From the NCBI RefSeq assembly GCF_030929615.1, contig NZ_JAVFVU010000006.1:62001-126000 (forward strand): DNA of 64,000 nt. Direction: 5' to 3'. This document shows, piece after piece, positions 17,164-26,729 of this stretch. This DNA comes from Dyadobacter sp. LHD-138. Lineage in GTDB: Bacteria; Bacteroidota; Bacteroidia; Cytophagales; Spirosomataceae. The notes beneath the pieces were generated by a model that saw only the letters and a program-made list of their open reading frames with translations, did no database searches and was not told the DNA's origin. The stretch's first letter is position 1. Each line of letters starts with the position of its first letter. Both the position numbers and the translations under genes were made by a program.

Positions 17164-19524
17164 ATGTTAAAAAACTATTTCAAAATCGCCTGGCGAAATC
17201 TTTTAAAGAACAAGACTTTCAGCCTGATTAATATCCTCGGACTTGCGCTCGGTATGGCGTGCAGCCTGCTGATTATGCTTTGGGTTCAGGATGAAATCAA
17301 GATGGACCGTTTTCACGAAAATGATGCCCGGCTCTTCAATGTAATGGAAAACCAGCATTATTCGGGGACTATCAATACGTATGCGTCCACGCCGGGTATT
17401 CTGGCTGAAAACATTGTAAAGGATATTCCTGACATTGAAAAAGCGAGCCAGCTGTTATGGGAAACCGCTCCGGTTTTCCGGGTTGGCGATACATTCGATA
17501 ACGAAAAAGGGCGTTTTGTTCAGGGAGATTTCCTGAACATGTTTTCATTCAAGCTTACGGAGGGTGACGCAGCAACCGCTTTGAAGCGTCCCGATGGTGT
17601 GGTCATTTCAAAAAAACTGGCGGAGAAGTATTTCAAAGGAACCGATCCGATGGGCAAAACGATGCGGATTGATAACAAGGATGATGTAATTGTCACAGGG
17701 GTTTTAGATGAAATACCGTCCACATCTTCAATGAAATTTGATTTCCTGATGAGCTTCAATCGCTGGAAAACCTACAATACCTGGGCAAAGGAATGGGGCA
17801 ATAACGGCCCAAGCTGTGTTGTGCTACTGACAAAAAATGCGTCTCCGGAAAAAGTTTCGGCCAAGATCAAGGATTATATCAAAACCAAAAATAAGGATAG
17901 CAATGTGGAGCTTTTCCTGACGAATTACGGCGAATCTTATCTCTATTCCAAATGGGATTCCGGCAAACAAAACGGAGGAAGAATTGAGTATGTCAGGATG
18001 TTTATCATTGTAGCCATTTTCATTCTGGTTATCGCCTGTATCAATTTCATGAACCTTGCTACGGCACGTTCGGTCAAGCGCGCCAAGGAAGTCGGTCTCC
18101 GGAAAGCAGTTGGCGCTTATCGAAGCAGTTTGGTTGGCCAGTTTATGGGCGAATCTCTTCTGATCTCATTTCTGGCGCTTATTTTAGCCATGGCTATTGT
18201 CTTTTTGCTGATCCCTTCCTTTAACACACTGACGGAAAAGCAATTGTCACTGGACTTCACAAATCCGTATCTGTTATTTGCGCTTCTGGGATTAACGGCC
18301 ATCACAGGCATCATCGCTGGCAGTTATCCGGCCTTGTTTATGTCTTCATTGAATCCCGTTATCGTTTTAAAGGGTGCTTTAAAATTCAAACCAAGCGCAG
18401 CCTATTTCCGCCAGGGACTTGTCGTGTTTCAGTTTGGATTGTCCATTCTGCTGATCTTATCGATGATTGTTGTTTACCGGCAAATTCAGTATATCCAGAC
18501 AAAAAATCTGGGTTTCAATCGGGAAAACCTGCTTTATCTCACCGATATTGAAAAAAGTATGGAAAAGAAATTTCCAACCTTCAAACAGGCGCTCGAAAAT
18601 CAGTCTGGGATCAAGGCTGTTTCGGTTTCCCAGGCAAACCCGTTGAATTATGTAAGCAATACCAGGGGTGTGAGCTGGCCGGGAAAGGATACGACCCAGC
18701 AATTGCTTTTCAATGTCAATCCATCCGGTTATGATTTTGTAAAAACGATGGGAATCAAACTACTCGACGGTCGTGATTTCAGTCCGGCATACGGTACAGA
18801 TTCGACGAATTATCTGGTTAACGAAGCCGCTGCAAAAAAGATGGGCTACAAAGATCCTGTCGGTAAAGAACTGACACTTTGGGGTAAAAAAGGAAAAATC
18901 ATCGGACTTATGAAAGATTTTCACATCGGATCGCTTCATGTGGCCATTGAACCGCTGATCGTTAACCTGCAAGCCAAAAGTCCCAACTTCGGAGCCGCCA
19001 TCATACGAACCGAGACAGGCCAGACGAAACAGGCCATTGCCAGTGTGGAAGAAGTATTTAAGAGAATTAATCCTGGTTTTCCGTTTAAATATCAATTTGC
19101 AGACGAAGAGTTTGGCAAACAATACAAATCTGAAAATGTTGTCAGCCGGCTGTCCGGTTACTTCGCTTTTCTGGCAATCTTTATCTCCTGTCTGGGGCTA
19201 TTCGGACTGGCTGCATTTACGGCGGAACAACGTACCAAGGAAATCGGCGTACGGAAAGTTTTGGGCGCCAGCGTCACAAATCTTGTCCGTATGCTTTCTG
19301 CCGATTTCGTAAAATTAGTAGCTATATCAGCGCTGATCGCATTTCCAATCGCCTGGTATTTCTTAAAAAGCTGGCTGGAAAAATACGCCTACCGCATTGA
19401 AATGGAATGGTGGTATTTTGTCATCGCCGGGTTTTCGGCATTGTTGATTGCCCTGTTCACAGTAAGTTTTCAGGCTATCAAAGCGGCTTTGATGAATCCT
19501 GTAAAAAGTTTGAAGAGCGAGTAA
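17164..19524 (+). CDS. FtsX/MacB-type ABC permease, array member 3
   Basis: A 786-residue paralogue starting at ATG 17164 (MLKNYFKIAWRNLLKNKTF), with the same duplicated MacB_PCD-FtsX architecture. The first cytoplasmic loop reads ARSVKRAKEVGLRKAVGAYR and the second AEQRTKEIGVRKVLGAS; the C-terminus is AALMNPVKSLKSE. The 78-bp gap before it carries no palindrome pair, so it is probably the last gene of the operon starting at 12221. Its first periplasmic domain is slightly shorter than those of members 1 and 2, which accounts for the smaller size. Having three different permeases in one operon suggests hetero-oligomeric or alternative pairs with one shared ATPase encoded elsewhere, which is inference. 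Confidence 0.92.
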   Translation: MLKNYFKIAWRNLLKNKTFSLINILGLALGMACSLLIMLWVQDEIKMDRFHENDARLFNVMENQHYSGTINTYASTPGILAENIVKDIPDIEKASQLLWETAPVFRVGDTFDNEKGRFVQGDFLNMFSFKLTEGDAATALKRPDGVVISKKLAEKYFKGTDPMGKTMRIDNKDDVIVTGVLDEIPSTSSMKFDFLMSFNRWKTYNTWAKEWGNNGPSCVVLLTKNASPEKVSAKIKDYIKTKNKDSNVELFLTNYGESYLYSKWDSGKQNGGRIEYVRMFIIVAIFILVIACINFMNLATARSVKRAKEVGLRKAVGAYRSSLVGQFMGESLLISFLALILAMAIVFLLIPSFNTLTEKQLSLDFTNPYLLFALLGLTAITGIIAGSYPALFMSSLNPVIVLKGALKFKPSAAYFRQGLVVFQFGLSILLILSMIVVYRQIQYIQTKNLGFNRENLLYLTDIEKSMEKKFPTFKQALENQSGIKAVSVSQANPLNYVSNTRGVSWPGKDTTQQLLFNVNPSGYDFVKTMGIKLLDGRDFSPAYGTDSTNYLVNEAAAKKMGYKDPVGKELTLWGKKGKIIGLMKDFHIGSLHVAIEPLIVNLQAKSPNFGAAIIRTETGQTKQAIASVEEVFKRINPGFPFKYQFADEEFGKQYKSENVVSRLSGYFAFLAIFISCLGLFGLAAFTAEQRTKEIGVRKVLGASVTNLVRMLSADFVKLVAISALIAFPIAWYFLKSWLEKYAYRIEMEWWYFVIAGFSALLIALFTVSFQAIKAALMNPVKSLKSE

Positions 19525-19690
19525 GCAGAAGAAAAGCAAGTATACTGTATCCCAGCACATTGTATCAGATTCTCATTAAAACCATTAAATAAAAAGAACT
19601 AGGATTTTTGTGTAAATAATTGAACATTTGATTGTAATTACATGATAAGTAACGGTTAAAAAGTCTCTCAATCCCAAACAACTTATCGTC

Positions 19691-20116
19691 ATGAAACACC
19701 TATCCACCATTGGCAGCTACCTTGTGGCTGTTTTGCTCTTTCTCACGCTGTCTTGTACAGATCACGATATTAAGGAACAACCCGATTTGGAAACGTTGGT
19801 TTATGGCGCAAATTGCAGGTTCTTATTTACTTACAAATTGAATGTAAGAAGGATTGGCGACTTCCCTGTTACAGAATACGGCATTGTGTGGAAACAAGGC
19901 AATCCACTGGATTATCACCCGGGAGTTCCTCCAACCGATCCGCCAGTCGTTGGAACAGACACCAAAGTAGTTTTTGACCTGCCATTGACGCTGGGCGAAA
20001 AAGAAAAATTTGCCGGTGGTGCCTGTGTCCCACTGGTTTATTACCGGACCTATGCGATTTTACAAGACGGAACCGTGGTTTATGGCAATTTACTGGCGTA
20101 CAGAATTACCGGCTAG
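19691..20116 (+). CDS. hypothetical lipoprotein, 141 residues
   Basis: Start ATG 19691 (MKHLSTIGSYLVAVLLFLTLSC); Cys22 in LTLSC is a lipobox cysteine. The mature part has the short motif VTEYGIVWKQGNP and ends with TYAILQDGTVVYGNLLAYRITG. This resembles the fibronectin-like repeats of many Bacteroidota surface lipoproteins (xxYGxVW...YxRAYxxxxxGxVYG), so a single beta-sandwich domain is likely. The function is unknown. It lies between two permease units, 166 bp after the first operon and followed by a strong terminator, so it is probably a separate transcript. Confidence 0.75.
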   Translation: MKHLSTIGSYLVAVLLFLTLSCTDHDIKEQPDLETLVYGANCRFLFTYKLNVRRIGDFPVTEYGIVWKQGNPLDYHPGVPPTDPPVVGTDTKVVFDLPLTLGEKEKFAGGACVPLVYYRTYAILQDGTVVYGNLLAYRITG

Positions 20117-20147
20117 ATTTGTTTTAACCTGAATACCCAAATTGCAG

Positions 20148-20187
20148 CGTCAGCACGATGTATTCCGGTGCTGACGTTTTTTTTTTT
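20148..20187 (+). terminator. Rho-independent terminator
   Basis: A perfect 9-bp stem, CGTCAGCAC with GTGCTGACG, around an 11-base loop is followed by an uninterrupted T-run of about eleven. It lies 31 bp beyond the lipoprotein stop and insulates the next permease unit. Confidence 0.92.
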
Positions 20188-20193
20188 GTAACC

Positions 20194-20229
20194 CCACCAG
20201 CGCTGGACACGAGTGTCCGAAAATGAACA
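20194..20229. promoter_or_regulatory. paired operator/UAS before permease 4
   Basis: The clear site is TGTCCGAAAATGAACA (20214-20229). Exactly 20 bp upstream lies a weaker one, CCACCAGCGCTGGACA (20194-20209), whose right half matches well. The last base of the strong site is 55 bp from the GG of the downstream box. A short palindrome GGACAC-GA-GTGTCC (20205-20218) bridges both. Confidence 0.65.
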
Positions 20230-20281
20230 ATTTTTATTTCGCAAAACAAGTCAACACACTGATAATAAAATCTTTAAATAC

Positions 20282-20299
20282 CAGGCATAGATTTAATAC
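20282..20299 (+). promoter_or_regulatory. conserved GGCAYA promoter-like box
   Basis: CAGGCATAGATTTAATAC shares the GGCATA-GA-TTT pattern of the permease units and lies about 75 bp before the ATG. No -33 TTTG is visible at the housekeeping distance, so a dedicated activator would be expected. Confidence 0.5.
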
Positions 20300-20360
20300 A
20301 GAACAAACGAAAAGCCTGAATGATCGTCTTTAAAATCCTTAATTCCTACATAAGCAATCT

Positions 20361-22742
20361 ATGTTAAAGAATTATCTAAAAATCGCATTACGCAACCTTT
20401 GGAAGCACAAGGTGTTTTCCTTCATCAATGTGCTCGGCCTTACCGTCGGGATGTCGGCTTGCTTTCTGATCTTCTTGTATGTCCATTTTGAAGTAAGTTA
20501 TGATGCCTTCCACAGCAAGTCCGACCGGATTTACCGATTGGTAACAGACATTAAGACACCTTCCGAAACCATCAACACCGGTGTAACCAGCTGGGCCTTT
20601 GCACCCAATATCAAAAATGACTTCCCGGAGGTGGAAGCCTTTACACGGGTGAGCGGCGGAAGCTATCTTGTCAGAAAAGGAGATATCAAATTTCAGGAGG
20701 AAAAAACATTATTCGCAGACTCATCCCTGTTTAAAGTTTTTGATTTTAAACTGATCAAGGGAAACCCAAAAACGGCTTTGAAAGAGCAGTTGAGTATCGT
20801 TTTCACTGAAAAAGCGGCGAAAAAATATTTCGGCAATACGGATCCTGTCGGGCAAACCTTGCTTTTATCAGGAGAAGGGTTGCCGGCCACCGTCACAGGA
20901 GTTATTAAAGACATTCCTGAAAATTCCCAGATTAAAGCGGATATGTTTTTGTCGATGGCCACGCTGACGCAGCGCATGAACAAAGGAATTGACGAGCAGT
21001 GGGGCAATTTTGGCGCGACTACTTATCTGCTTTTGAAACCGCAGACGACGAGCGCGGCCCTGGAAAAAAAGTTTCCGGCATTTCTTGAAAACCGGGCCGG
21101 AAAAATGATGAAAGAAATGCAAATGCATTACACATTGTTTCTCGAACCTCTCAGAGACGTTTATCTGCATTCGACACGGGGCGGACAGGAAACGGGCAGT
21201 GCCAATAACGTCTATGTTTTTTCTGCGGTTGCGATTTTTATTTTACTGATTGCCTGTATCAACTTTGTAAACCTGACCACGGCGCGTTCCGTTGAGAGAG
21301 CCAAGGAAGTCGGGATCAGAAAAGTAGTTGGTGCGCCAAGAATGCTGCTGGCCCGTCAGTTCATCAGCGAATCCATCCTGATTTGCCTGATCGCCTTCGT
21401 TTTTTCAATCGCATTATCCGCCATCTTAATTCCGTTGTTTAACAATCTCTCAGGTAAAATCATTAGCACAGGGATATTCGCGAATCTTCCATTTTTGGGT
21501 ATTATGTTTATCGGAGCCATCATCATCGGATTTGTCGCTGGCTTATACCCCGCTTTGGTTTTGTCTTCATTTGAACCCGTGGTAGTTTTAAAAGGACGTT
21601 TTACGACGAGCGTAAAGGGCATTTTACTGAGAAAAGGATTGGTTACCGTTCAGTTTGCCATCTCCATTGCGCTTATCATTGCCACGCTGGTCGTTTACAC
21701 CCAAATGAACTTCATGCGTAACAGAGAGCTCGGTTTCAGCAAAGACCAGATGCTGATTGTAAGCTCGGAAGGCGATCCCAAACGGGAAGCTTTCAAACAA
21801 TCGTTGTCTGGTATTACGGGCGTAAAATCGACGGCTGCATCGTCGAGCGTGCCAGGAAGCGGGAATCCGGGAGCATATTCGGAAATCGAAAATAAAAGCG
21901 GCGATTTACAGATTGCCAATCTGGACTTATACTTTGTTGACTTCGATTACATTCCACAGTTTCAATTGAAAGTCATTGCCGGGCGGCCGTTTTCAAGAGA
22001 ATTTGGAACAGACACGACGCAGGCCATGGTCATGAATGAGGCAGCCGTAAAATTGTTCGGCTACAAAACACCGCAGGAAGCCATTGGACGCAGATTCAAG
22101 CAGTGGGGACGTGAAGGAAAAATCATTGGCGTGGTCAAGGATTTTCATTTCCGCGCTTTACAGGAAACGATAAAACCACTGACCATGCGTATCGAGCCCG
22201 GTGGAAGTGACCTCGTATCAGTAAAAATTGACGGCGGAAATATCAAAGGTACGGTTGCTGCCATTGAAGAAAAATGGAAAGCCACGATGCCGAACCGGCC
22301 CTTCAGCTATTATTTTATGGACGAATTTTTCGACCGGCAATACAGGAGCGAAGAGCGTTTTGAAAAACTGTTTTTCAATTTTGCGATCCTGGCCATCTTC
22401 ATTTCCTGCCTCGGTTTACTGGGCCTGGCATCGTACAGCACCATGCAGCGAACCAAGGAAATAGGGGTTAGAAAGGTGATGGGCGCTTCCATTGGCAGTA
22501 TTGTTGGACTTCTTTCAAAAGATTTCCTCAAACTGGTAATTGTCGCATTTGTGATCGCTTCTCCCCTGGCCTATTACGGGATGTATAAATGGCTGGAAAA
22601 TTTTGCGTACAAAACGGATATCAAATGGTGGATATTTATTGCCGCGGCGATTCTTTCCGTAGCCATTGCCTTTTTGACCGTCAGCTTCCAAAGTACCAAA
22701 GCAGCGCTGATGAACCCCGTAAAATCGTTAAGGAGTGAATAA
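20361..22742 (+). CDS. FtsX/MacB-type ABC permease, array member 4
   Basis: A 793-residue paralogue beginning at ATG 20361 (MLKNYLKIALRNLWKHKVF). It has the duplicated MacB_PCD-FtsX layout: first loop ARSVERAKEVGIRKVVGAPR, second loop MQRTKEIGVRKVMGAS, tail AALMNPVKSLRSE. It forms its own transcription unit with the terminator at 20148-20187 upstream and the paired palindromes plus GGCATA box in the 244-bp leader. The intergenic region after it (22743-22913) leads to a small secreted protein rather than another permease. The substrate is unknown. Confidence 0.92.
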   Translation: MLKNYLKIALRNLWKHKVFSFINVLGLTVGMSACFLIFLYVHFEVSYDAFHSKSDRIYRLVTDIKTPSETINTGVTSWAFAPNIKNDFPEVEAFTRVSGGSYLVRKGDIKFQEEKTLFADSSLFKVFDFKLIKGNPKTALKEQLSIVFTEKAAKKYFGNTDPVGQTLLLSGEGLPATVTGVIKDIPENSQIKADMFLSMATLTQRMNKGIDEQWGNFGATTYLLLKPQTTSAALEKKFPAFLENRAGKMMKEMQMHYTLFLEPLRDVYLHSTRGGQETGSANNVYVFSAVAIFILLIACINFVNLTTARSVERAKEVGIRKVVGAPRMLLARQFISESILICLIAFVFSIALSAILIPLFNNLSGKIISTGIFANLPFLGIMFIGAIIIGFVAGLYPALVLSSFEPVVVLKGRFTTSVKGILLRKGLVTVQFAISIALIIATLVVYTQMNFMRNRELGFSKDQMLIVSSEGDPKREAFKQSLSGITGVKSTAASSSVPGSGNPGAYSEIENKSGDLQIANLDLYFVDFDYIPQFQLKVIAGRPFSREFGTDTTQAMVMNEAAVKLFGYKTPQEAIGRRFKQWGREGKIIGVVKDFHFRALQETIKPLTMRIEPGGSDLVSVKIDGGNIKGTVAAIEEKWKATMPNRPFSYYFMDEFFDRQYRSEERFEKLFFNFAILAIFISCLGLLGLASYSTMQRTKEIGVRKVMGASIGSIVGLLSKDFLKLVIVAFVIASPLAYYGMYKWLENFAYKTDIKWWIFIAAAILSVAIAFLTVSFQSTKAALMNPVKSLRSE

Positions 22743-22913
22743 ACCATGCAGTGATGCATTTCAATATTTCTTAAATGCGGCATTTCATCGGTGTAACTTT
22801 TAGTTTCATCTATTAAAAACGGTAACTGGTAGATTGGGCTTATGGTGTGGTTAAACCAATTGATTTGAATGTCCTCTAAAAGGCATAACAAACCAATTTA
22901 AACACTGAAAACC

Positions 22914-23276
22914 ATGAAAAAGTACATCATAGCAATCGCCGTTTTCGTAACACTTTCTGTTGGAAATTCTTTCGCCCAACGCGCTCATGTAAATGAAAAA
23001 CCTGCTTACAATTCGCCAAGAGATAATGCCTATGAGGAATTTCAGATCAATAAACTTGACAACATTGTAAAGCTTAGCCGCAAACAGGAAAATAAGATCA
23101 AAAAAATTGAAAACCGTTATGACAGAATAATGGCCCGAAGCAGAGTCCGCAACTACAAAGAGCTTGAATGGAACAAACAAAAAGAGATTATGTCTGTATT
23201 AACCCCGGTTCAACGCCAACGCTGGATCGCTTACCAAAATAACCACAATTCGGGCCGTTTTAACGGCCGTGGTTAA
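22914..23276 (+). CDS. small secreted basic protein, Spy/CpxP-like in layout
   Basis: A 120-residue protein with a cleavable signal peptide (MKKYIIAIAVFVTLSVGNSFA, cut near 21-22). The mature part is strongly charged and helical. It has a heptad-like stretch at about 45-75 (KLDNIVKLSRKQENKIKKIE), then LTPVQRQRWIAYQ at about 98-110, which recalls the LTxxQ motif of periplasmic Spy/CpxP chaperones. No sequence-level claim of homology can be made without a profile search. It sits between two permease units, so a periplasmic accessory or stress role is possible, which is inference. Confidence 0.7.
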   Translation: MKKYIIAIAVFVTLSVGNSFAQRAHVNEKPAYNSPRDNAYEEFQINKLDNIVKLSRKQENKIKKIENRYDRIMARSRVRNYKELEWNKQKEIMSVLTPVQRQRWIAYQNNHNSGRFNGRG

Positions 23277-23296
23277 CTTTAACAACCCGTTTAGGA

Positions 23297-23334
23297 TGTC
23301 CGCTTTCAAACTGAAATATGTTCGAAAGCGGACA
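23297..23334. promoter_or_regulatory. paired operator/UAS before permease 5
   Basis: The strong site is TGTTCGAAAGCGGACA (23319-23334), the reverse orientation of TGTCCG-CTTT-CGAACA. A second copy, TGTCCGCTTTCAAACT (23297-23312), has a good left half and starts 22 bp upstream. The arms TGTCCGCTTTC and GAAAGCGGACA also make one large inverted repeat. The last base is 66 bp from the GG of the box downstream. Confidence 0.7.
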
Positions 23335-23397
23335 TATTTCAGTTACAACAAAATTATAAAACGCTTATTATCAACAAAATAACTCACAAGACAAATC

Positions 23398-23415
23398 CTG
23401 GCACAAATTTGTAAA
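23398..23415 (+). promoter_or_regulatory. conserved GGCAYA promoter-like box
   Basis: CTGGCACAAATTTGTAAA is the best match in the window to a sigma-54 -24 element (TGGCAC), but the -12 GC is not present at the expected spacing. It lies about 50 bp before the ATG at 23451. Confidence 0.5.
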
Positions 23416-23450
23416 GTTGATAAAGATTCTTCTTCACAAAATCAGCAGCC

Positions 23451-25865
23451 ATGATAAAAAACTATCTGATCACTTCTTTTCGCAACCTTCGGCGTAACTG
23501 GAATTTCACCGTTATCAATATAACCGGTCTTACACTTGGTCTGGCCTGTTGCCTTTTGATTTTTTTCGCTCTGCGTTTTGAGCTTAGTTTCGACAAACAT
23601 CATCACGACGGCGATCGTATTTATCGTTTTGCCGACCGAAATAAAGAGCACGGAGACAAAGGTTACAACGTTGGCGCCCCGCTCCCGCTCCTGGCAGCTT
23701 TGCGAAATGATTTCCCCGAAATCAGAAATGCCGTAACCAACACCTACGCATCCAAAGAAATGCTAATCACCGTGGGGCAAGGGGAAAAAAGGAAGAAGTT
23801 TATAGATCCGATTAATTCTGTCTCGTTTATCGATCCTGAGTATTTCAATATTTTCGATTATACCTGGTTAAAAGGCAGTCCGGCAAGCAGCCTGACCAAC
23901 CCCGGCTCAGTGGTGTTAAGCACGGATCAGGCGAAGAAATACTTCGGAAATGCCGATCCGATGGGGAAAACGATCCGGGTTAACAATCGGATGAACTTCG
24001 TTGTTAGTGGTATTATCGACAATCCTCCGACGACAACAAGTTTTCCTTTTACGGTCATGCTTTCTTACTCCTCGCTGAAAGAATATGGCGCCAATACAAG
24101 CTGGGACGACTGGCAGTCAACTTATGGCGGCGGTCAGGTTTATATGAAACTTCCCGAATCTTTCAGTAAAAGCCAGATGGAAAAACAACTGACGGCTTTC
24201 GCAAAAAAATACCGCGACCCAAAAGATGCGGCGGAAAACGACTGGATTCTTCAGCCTATGCATGATATTCATTTTGCCACCAATACGCAAAACTACGCTG
24301 GCCGATCCATTAGCAAAGGATTGATCTGGTCGATGATTCTTGTGGGCAGTTTTATTCTGATCACCGCCTGCGTAAATTTCGTAAATCTGGCCACTGCTCA
24401 GGCGCTTCGCCGTGCACGTGAAGTAGGTATAAGAAAAGTACTTGGTAGCACCCGGGGACAATTACTTCGTCAGTATTTTTCTGAAACAGGCATCATCACG
24501 GTACTTTCTGTCCTGCTCGCACTCATCATCGCACAGCTTTCACTGCCTTATGTTTCGCAGATTCTTAACGTCAAATCGCAGGGAACTTTATTTATCACCG
24601 ATCCCGTAATTATGGGTTTCCTGGCTATTTTATGTATTTTGACTACGGTTTTATCCGGTTTTTATCCGGCATTAGTCGTTTCGGGATACCAGCCCATTCT
24701 GGCACTGAAAGGTAAAGTCGGCAAATCCGGAAGGCAGCAGTCCAATTTGAGGCGAGGGCTTATTGTGCTTCAATTTACGATTTCCCAGGTAGTTTTGATC
24801 GGGACAATCATCGCTTACAGCCAGATGAAATATTTCAGGACACTGGATTTAGGGTTTCAAAAAGACGAAATCATCAACGTTCCTCTTCCCGAACAAACAG
24901 ACGGAAAACTTGAAAATCTGCAGGCAAAATTGAAATCGGTACCGGGCTTAAAATCTATGAGCTTCAGCGCTTTTACCCCCATGTCCAAGAGTAACTGGCA
25001 AACGCGCTTCAAATATGAAAACAACGAAGACGTCCTTGACTTCGAAATAGTAATGCGCCCTGCTGATACTTCCTACGTCAAAACCTATGGACTCACCTTG
25101 CTCGCAGGCAGAACTTACCTTCCGGCGGATACCATGCGGGAGTACATCATCAACGAAGCTTTTGTCAAAAAACTCGGTTTTAAAAATCCACAGGATGTTA
25201 TCGGCAAAAGAATGGCCATCGGTGGTGGTGGAATTAAATTACCCATTGTCGGAGTGGTGAAAAACTTCAATACGTACAGTCTGCACAGAGAAATTATTCC
25301 CTGTGTGCTCACCACGTCACGGAACAATTATGGCACGCTTGGTTTAAAACTTACCGCCAATGCAACCACGGAACAGCTATCGCAAATTGAAAAAGCATGG
25401 ACGGAAACCTTCCCGGATTATATGTTCAAATACACTTATCTTGATCAGACATTAAATAGTTTCTATGAAAAGGAAGAACAGCTTTTTTCCCTTTTCCGGA
25501 TTCTGACGGGGATTGCTATTTTTATCGGCTGTCTGGGACTGTATGGTGTGGTTGCTTTTATGGCCGAATCCCGAACAAAAGAAATGGGAATCAGAAAAGC
25601 AGTCGGCGCTTCGGCTTTCCATATTTTCGGATTGTTTTCCGGAGACTTTGTCAAACTCGTTCTGATCGCACTGGTTCTGGCCTCACCCATTGCCTGGTAT
25701 ACCATGGACGGCTGGCTGAAAGATTATACTTACCGGATCGAAATCAGCTGGTGGATATTTGCGCTGGCTGGCTTTATGGCCGTTATCATTGCACTCATCA
25801 CGATAAGTTTCCAAAGTGTAAAAGCGGCGTTGATGAATCCGGTGAAGGCGTTGCGGAGTGAGTAA
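23451..25865 (+). CDS. FtsX/MacB-type ABC permease, array member 5
   Basis: An 804-residue paralogue beginning at ATG 23451 (MIKNYLITSFRNLRRNWNF). The N-terminal region is the most diverged of the six (ITSFRNLRRN rather than KIAWRNLLKN), and the first cytoplasmic loop reads AQALRRARE VGIRKVLGSTR in place of ARSxxRAKEVG. The second loop is ESRTKEMGIRKAVGAS and the tail AALMNPVKALRSE. The architecture is the same duplicated MacB_PCD-FtsX form. It is a separate unit with its own paired palindromes and promoter-like box, and is closed by a perfect 17-bp hairpin shared with the convergent toxin gene. Confidence 0.92.
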   Translation: MIKNYLITSFRNLRRNWNFTVINITGLTLGLACCLLIFFALRFELSFDKHHHDGDRIYRFADRNKEHGDKGYNVGAPLPLLAALRNDFPEIRNAVTNTYASKEMLITVGQGEKRKKFIDPINSVSFIDPEYFNIFDYTWLKGSPASSLTNPGSVVLSTDQAKKYFGNADPMGKTIRVNNRMNFVVSGIIDNPPTTTSFPFTVMLSYSSLKEYGANTSWDDWQSTYGGGQVYMKLPESFSKSQMEKQLTAFAKKYRDPKDAAENDWILQPMHDIHFATNTQNYAGRSISKGLIWSMILVGSFILITACVNFVNLATAQALRRAREVGIRKVLGSTRGQLLRQYFSETGIITVLSVLLALIIAQLSLPYVSQILNVKSQGTLFITDPVIMGFLAILCILTTVLSGFYPALVVSGYQPILALKGKVGKSGRQQSNLRRGLIVLQFTISQVVLIGTIIAYSQMKYFRTLDLGFQKDEIINVPLPEQTDGKLENLQAKLKSVPGLKSMSFSAFTPMSKSNWQTRFKYENNEDVLDFEIVMRPADTSYVKTYGLTLLAGRTYLPADTMREYIINEAFVKKLGFKNPQDVIGKRMAIGGGGIKLPIVGVVKNFNTYSLHREIIPCVLTTSRNNYGTLGLKLTANATTEQLSQIEKAWTETFPDYMFKYTYLDQTLNSFYEKEEQLFSLFRILTGIAIFIGCLGLYGVVAFMAESRTKEMGIRKAVGASAFHIFGLFSGDFVKLVLIALVLASPIAWYTMDGWLKDYTYRIEISWWIFALAGFMAVIIALITISFQSVKAALMNPVKALRSE

Positions 25866-25882
25866 TTTCAACTGACATGTAT

Positions 25883-25925
25883 TAAGTAAAACGTCCCGGG
25901 AAGTAATTCCGGGACGTTTTACTTA
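25883..25925. terminator. bidirectional terminator, perfect 17-bp stem
   Basis: TAAGTAAAACGTCCCGG (25883-25899) and its exact reverse complement (25909-25925) enclose a 9-base loop, with T-rich outer ends on both strands. It sits between the convergent permease and the TacT-like gene, and the last three bases are the stop codon of the latter. Confidence 0.9.
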
Positions 25926-26423
25926 TAATGGCAACTGCCTAATTGTTTTCATTGGAATAAACATCTTCCCGGTACCCGGCAAATATATGAACCCGTATTT
26001 TTCGTAAAACCTTACGGCATTTGAATCTACCGGATCAACAATCACAGCCAGAGTTCCCAGATTCTCTGAAAGTTCAAGGCATTTGTTTAAGGCACTGAGC
26101 AGCATAATACCACCATATCCTTGCCCCTGGATGCTTTTGTCTGTTGCCAGCCTGCCAAGCAAAACTGTTGGCAAATCTAAATATCCTGGCGGAAGCCTGT
26201 TTTGAAGTTCTTCCGGAAAATCTTCTCTTTGAACCGAGCTGGCTGATAAAGTGTAATAACCCTTCACAATCTTATCACGGTCAACCAACACAAAACAGGC
26301 TGACAGATCTCTGCTTACATCTTGTTTCGCCTGCCTCTTCAAATAATTATCCAAAAGATCATTTCCACAATCAAAATTCTTTTTTTCGCATGATGTATCC
26401 AATCTCTTAATCAGAAACTCCAT
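25923..26423 (-). CDS. GNAT toxin of a TacA/TacT-type toxin-antitoxin pair
   Basis: A 166-residue GNAT protein. Recognised features are FDCGNDLLDNYLKRQAKQD near residues 18-36, the core VLLGRLATDKSIQGQGYGG (about 88-106) with the acetyl-CoA loop QGQGYGG, and VDSNAVRFYEKYGF (about 133-147), whose tyrosine corresponds to the catalytic region of TacT. Toxins of this type acetylate the amino group of charged tRNAs and stop translation. Its start overlaps the preceding DUF1778 antitoxin gene by 17 bp, the usual TA arrangement. No missing key residue was noticed, so the toxin may be active. Confidence 0.88.
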   Translation of the reverse strand: MEFLIKRLDTSCEKKNFDCGNDLLDNYLKRQAKQDVSRDLSACFVLVDRDKIVKGYYTLSASSVQREDFPEELQNRLPPGYLDLPTVLLGRLATDKSIQGQGYGGIMLLSALNKCLELSENLGTLAVIVDPVDSNAVRFYEKYGFIYLPGTGKMFIPMKTIRQLPL

Positions 26424-26700
26424 TGGCTTTGTTGAATTTAAGATATTTCAATTGCGCTTCTCTAAGCTTATCATTTGGCACCGGTGGATTCAATAGTGCA
26501 TCAAGAAATATTCTTTTATCGTCGATGGTTTTAAGAACGTTGTCATTTTCCTTAATTATTCGCTTCGCCTCTGCATTGACACAAAACACGATAAATTCAG
26601 AAAGGCTCTTGAACCCTCTTAATTCAGAAGCCAGCTTAATAAGCTCTTTTTGTTCCTTGCTAATTCGAACATCAATTCTGTCATTCATTATTGTAGCCAT
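26407..26700 (-). CDS. DUF1778 ribbon-helix-helix antitoxin (TacA-like)
   Basis: A 97-residue protein. The N-terminal half is a ribbon-helix-helix DNA-binding domain (NDRIDVRISKEQKELIKLAS then RGFKSLSEFIVFCV), the hallmark of DUF1778/TacA. The C-terminal tail (FLDALLNPPVPNDKLREAQLKY) matches the toxin-neutralising segment, which typically ends with a proline-rich turn and a helix. The first methionine (MATIM) is at 26700; a second at 26688 gives MNDRIDVRIS and is a credible alternative. RHH antitoxins repress their own operon by binding palindromes, and two lie just upstream (26730-26777). Confidence 0.9.
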   Translation of the reverse strand: MATIMNDRIDVRISKEQKELIKLASELRGFKSLSEFIVFCVNAEAKRIIKENDNVLKTIDDKRIFLDALLNPPVPNDKLREAQLKYLKFNKANGVSD

Positions 26701-26729
26701 TTCTGTCTAATCTTTGCTTTTCCTACGAT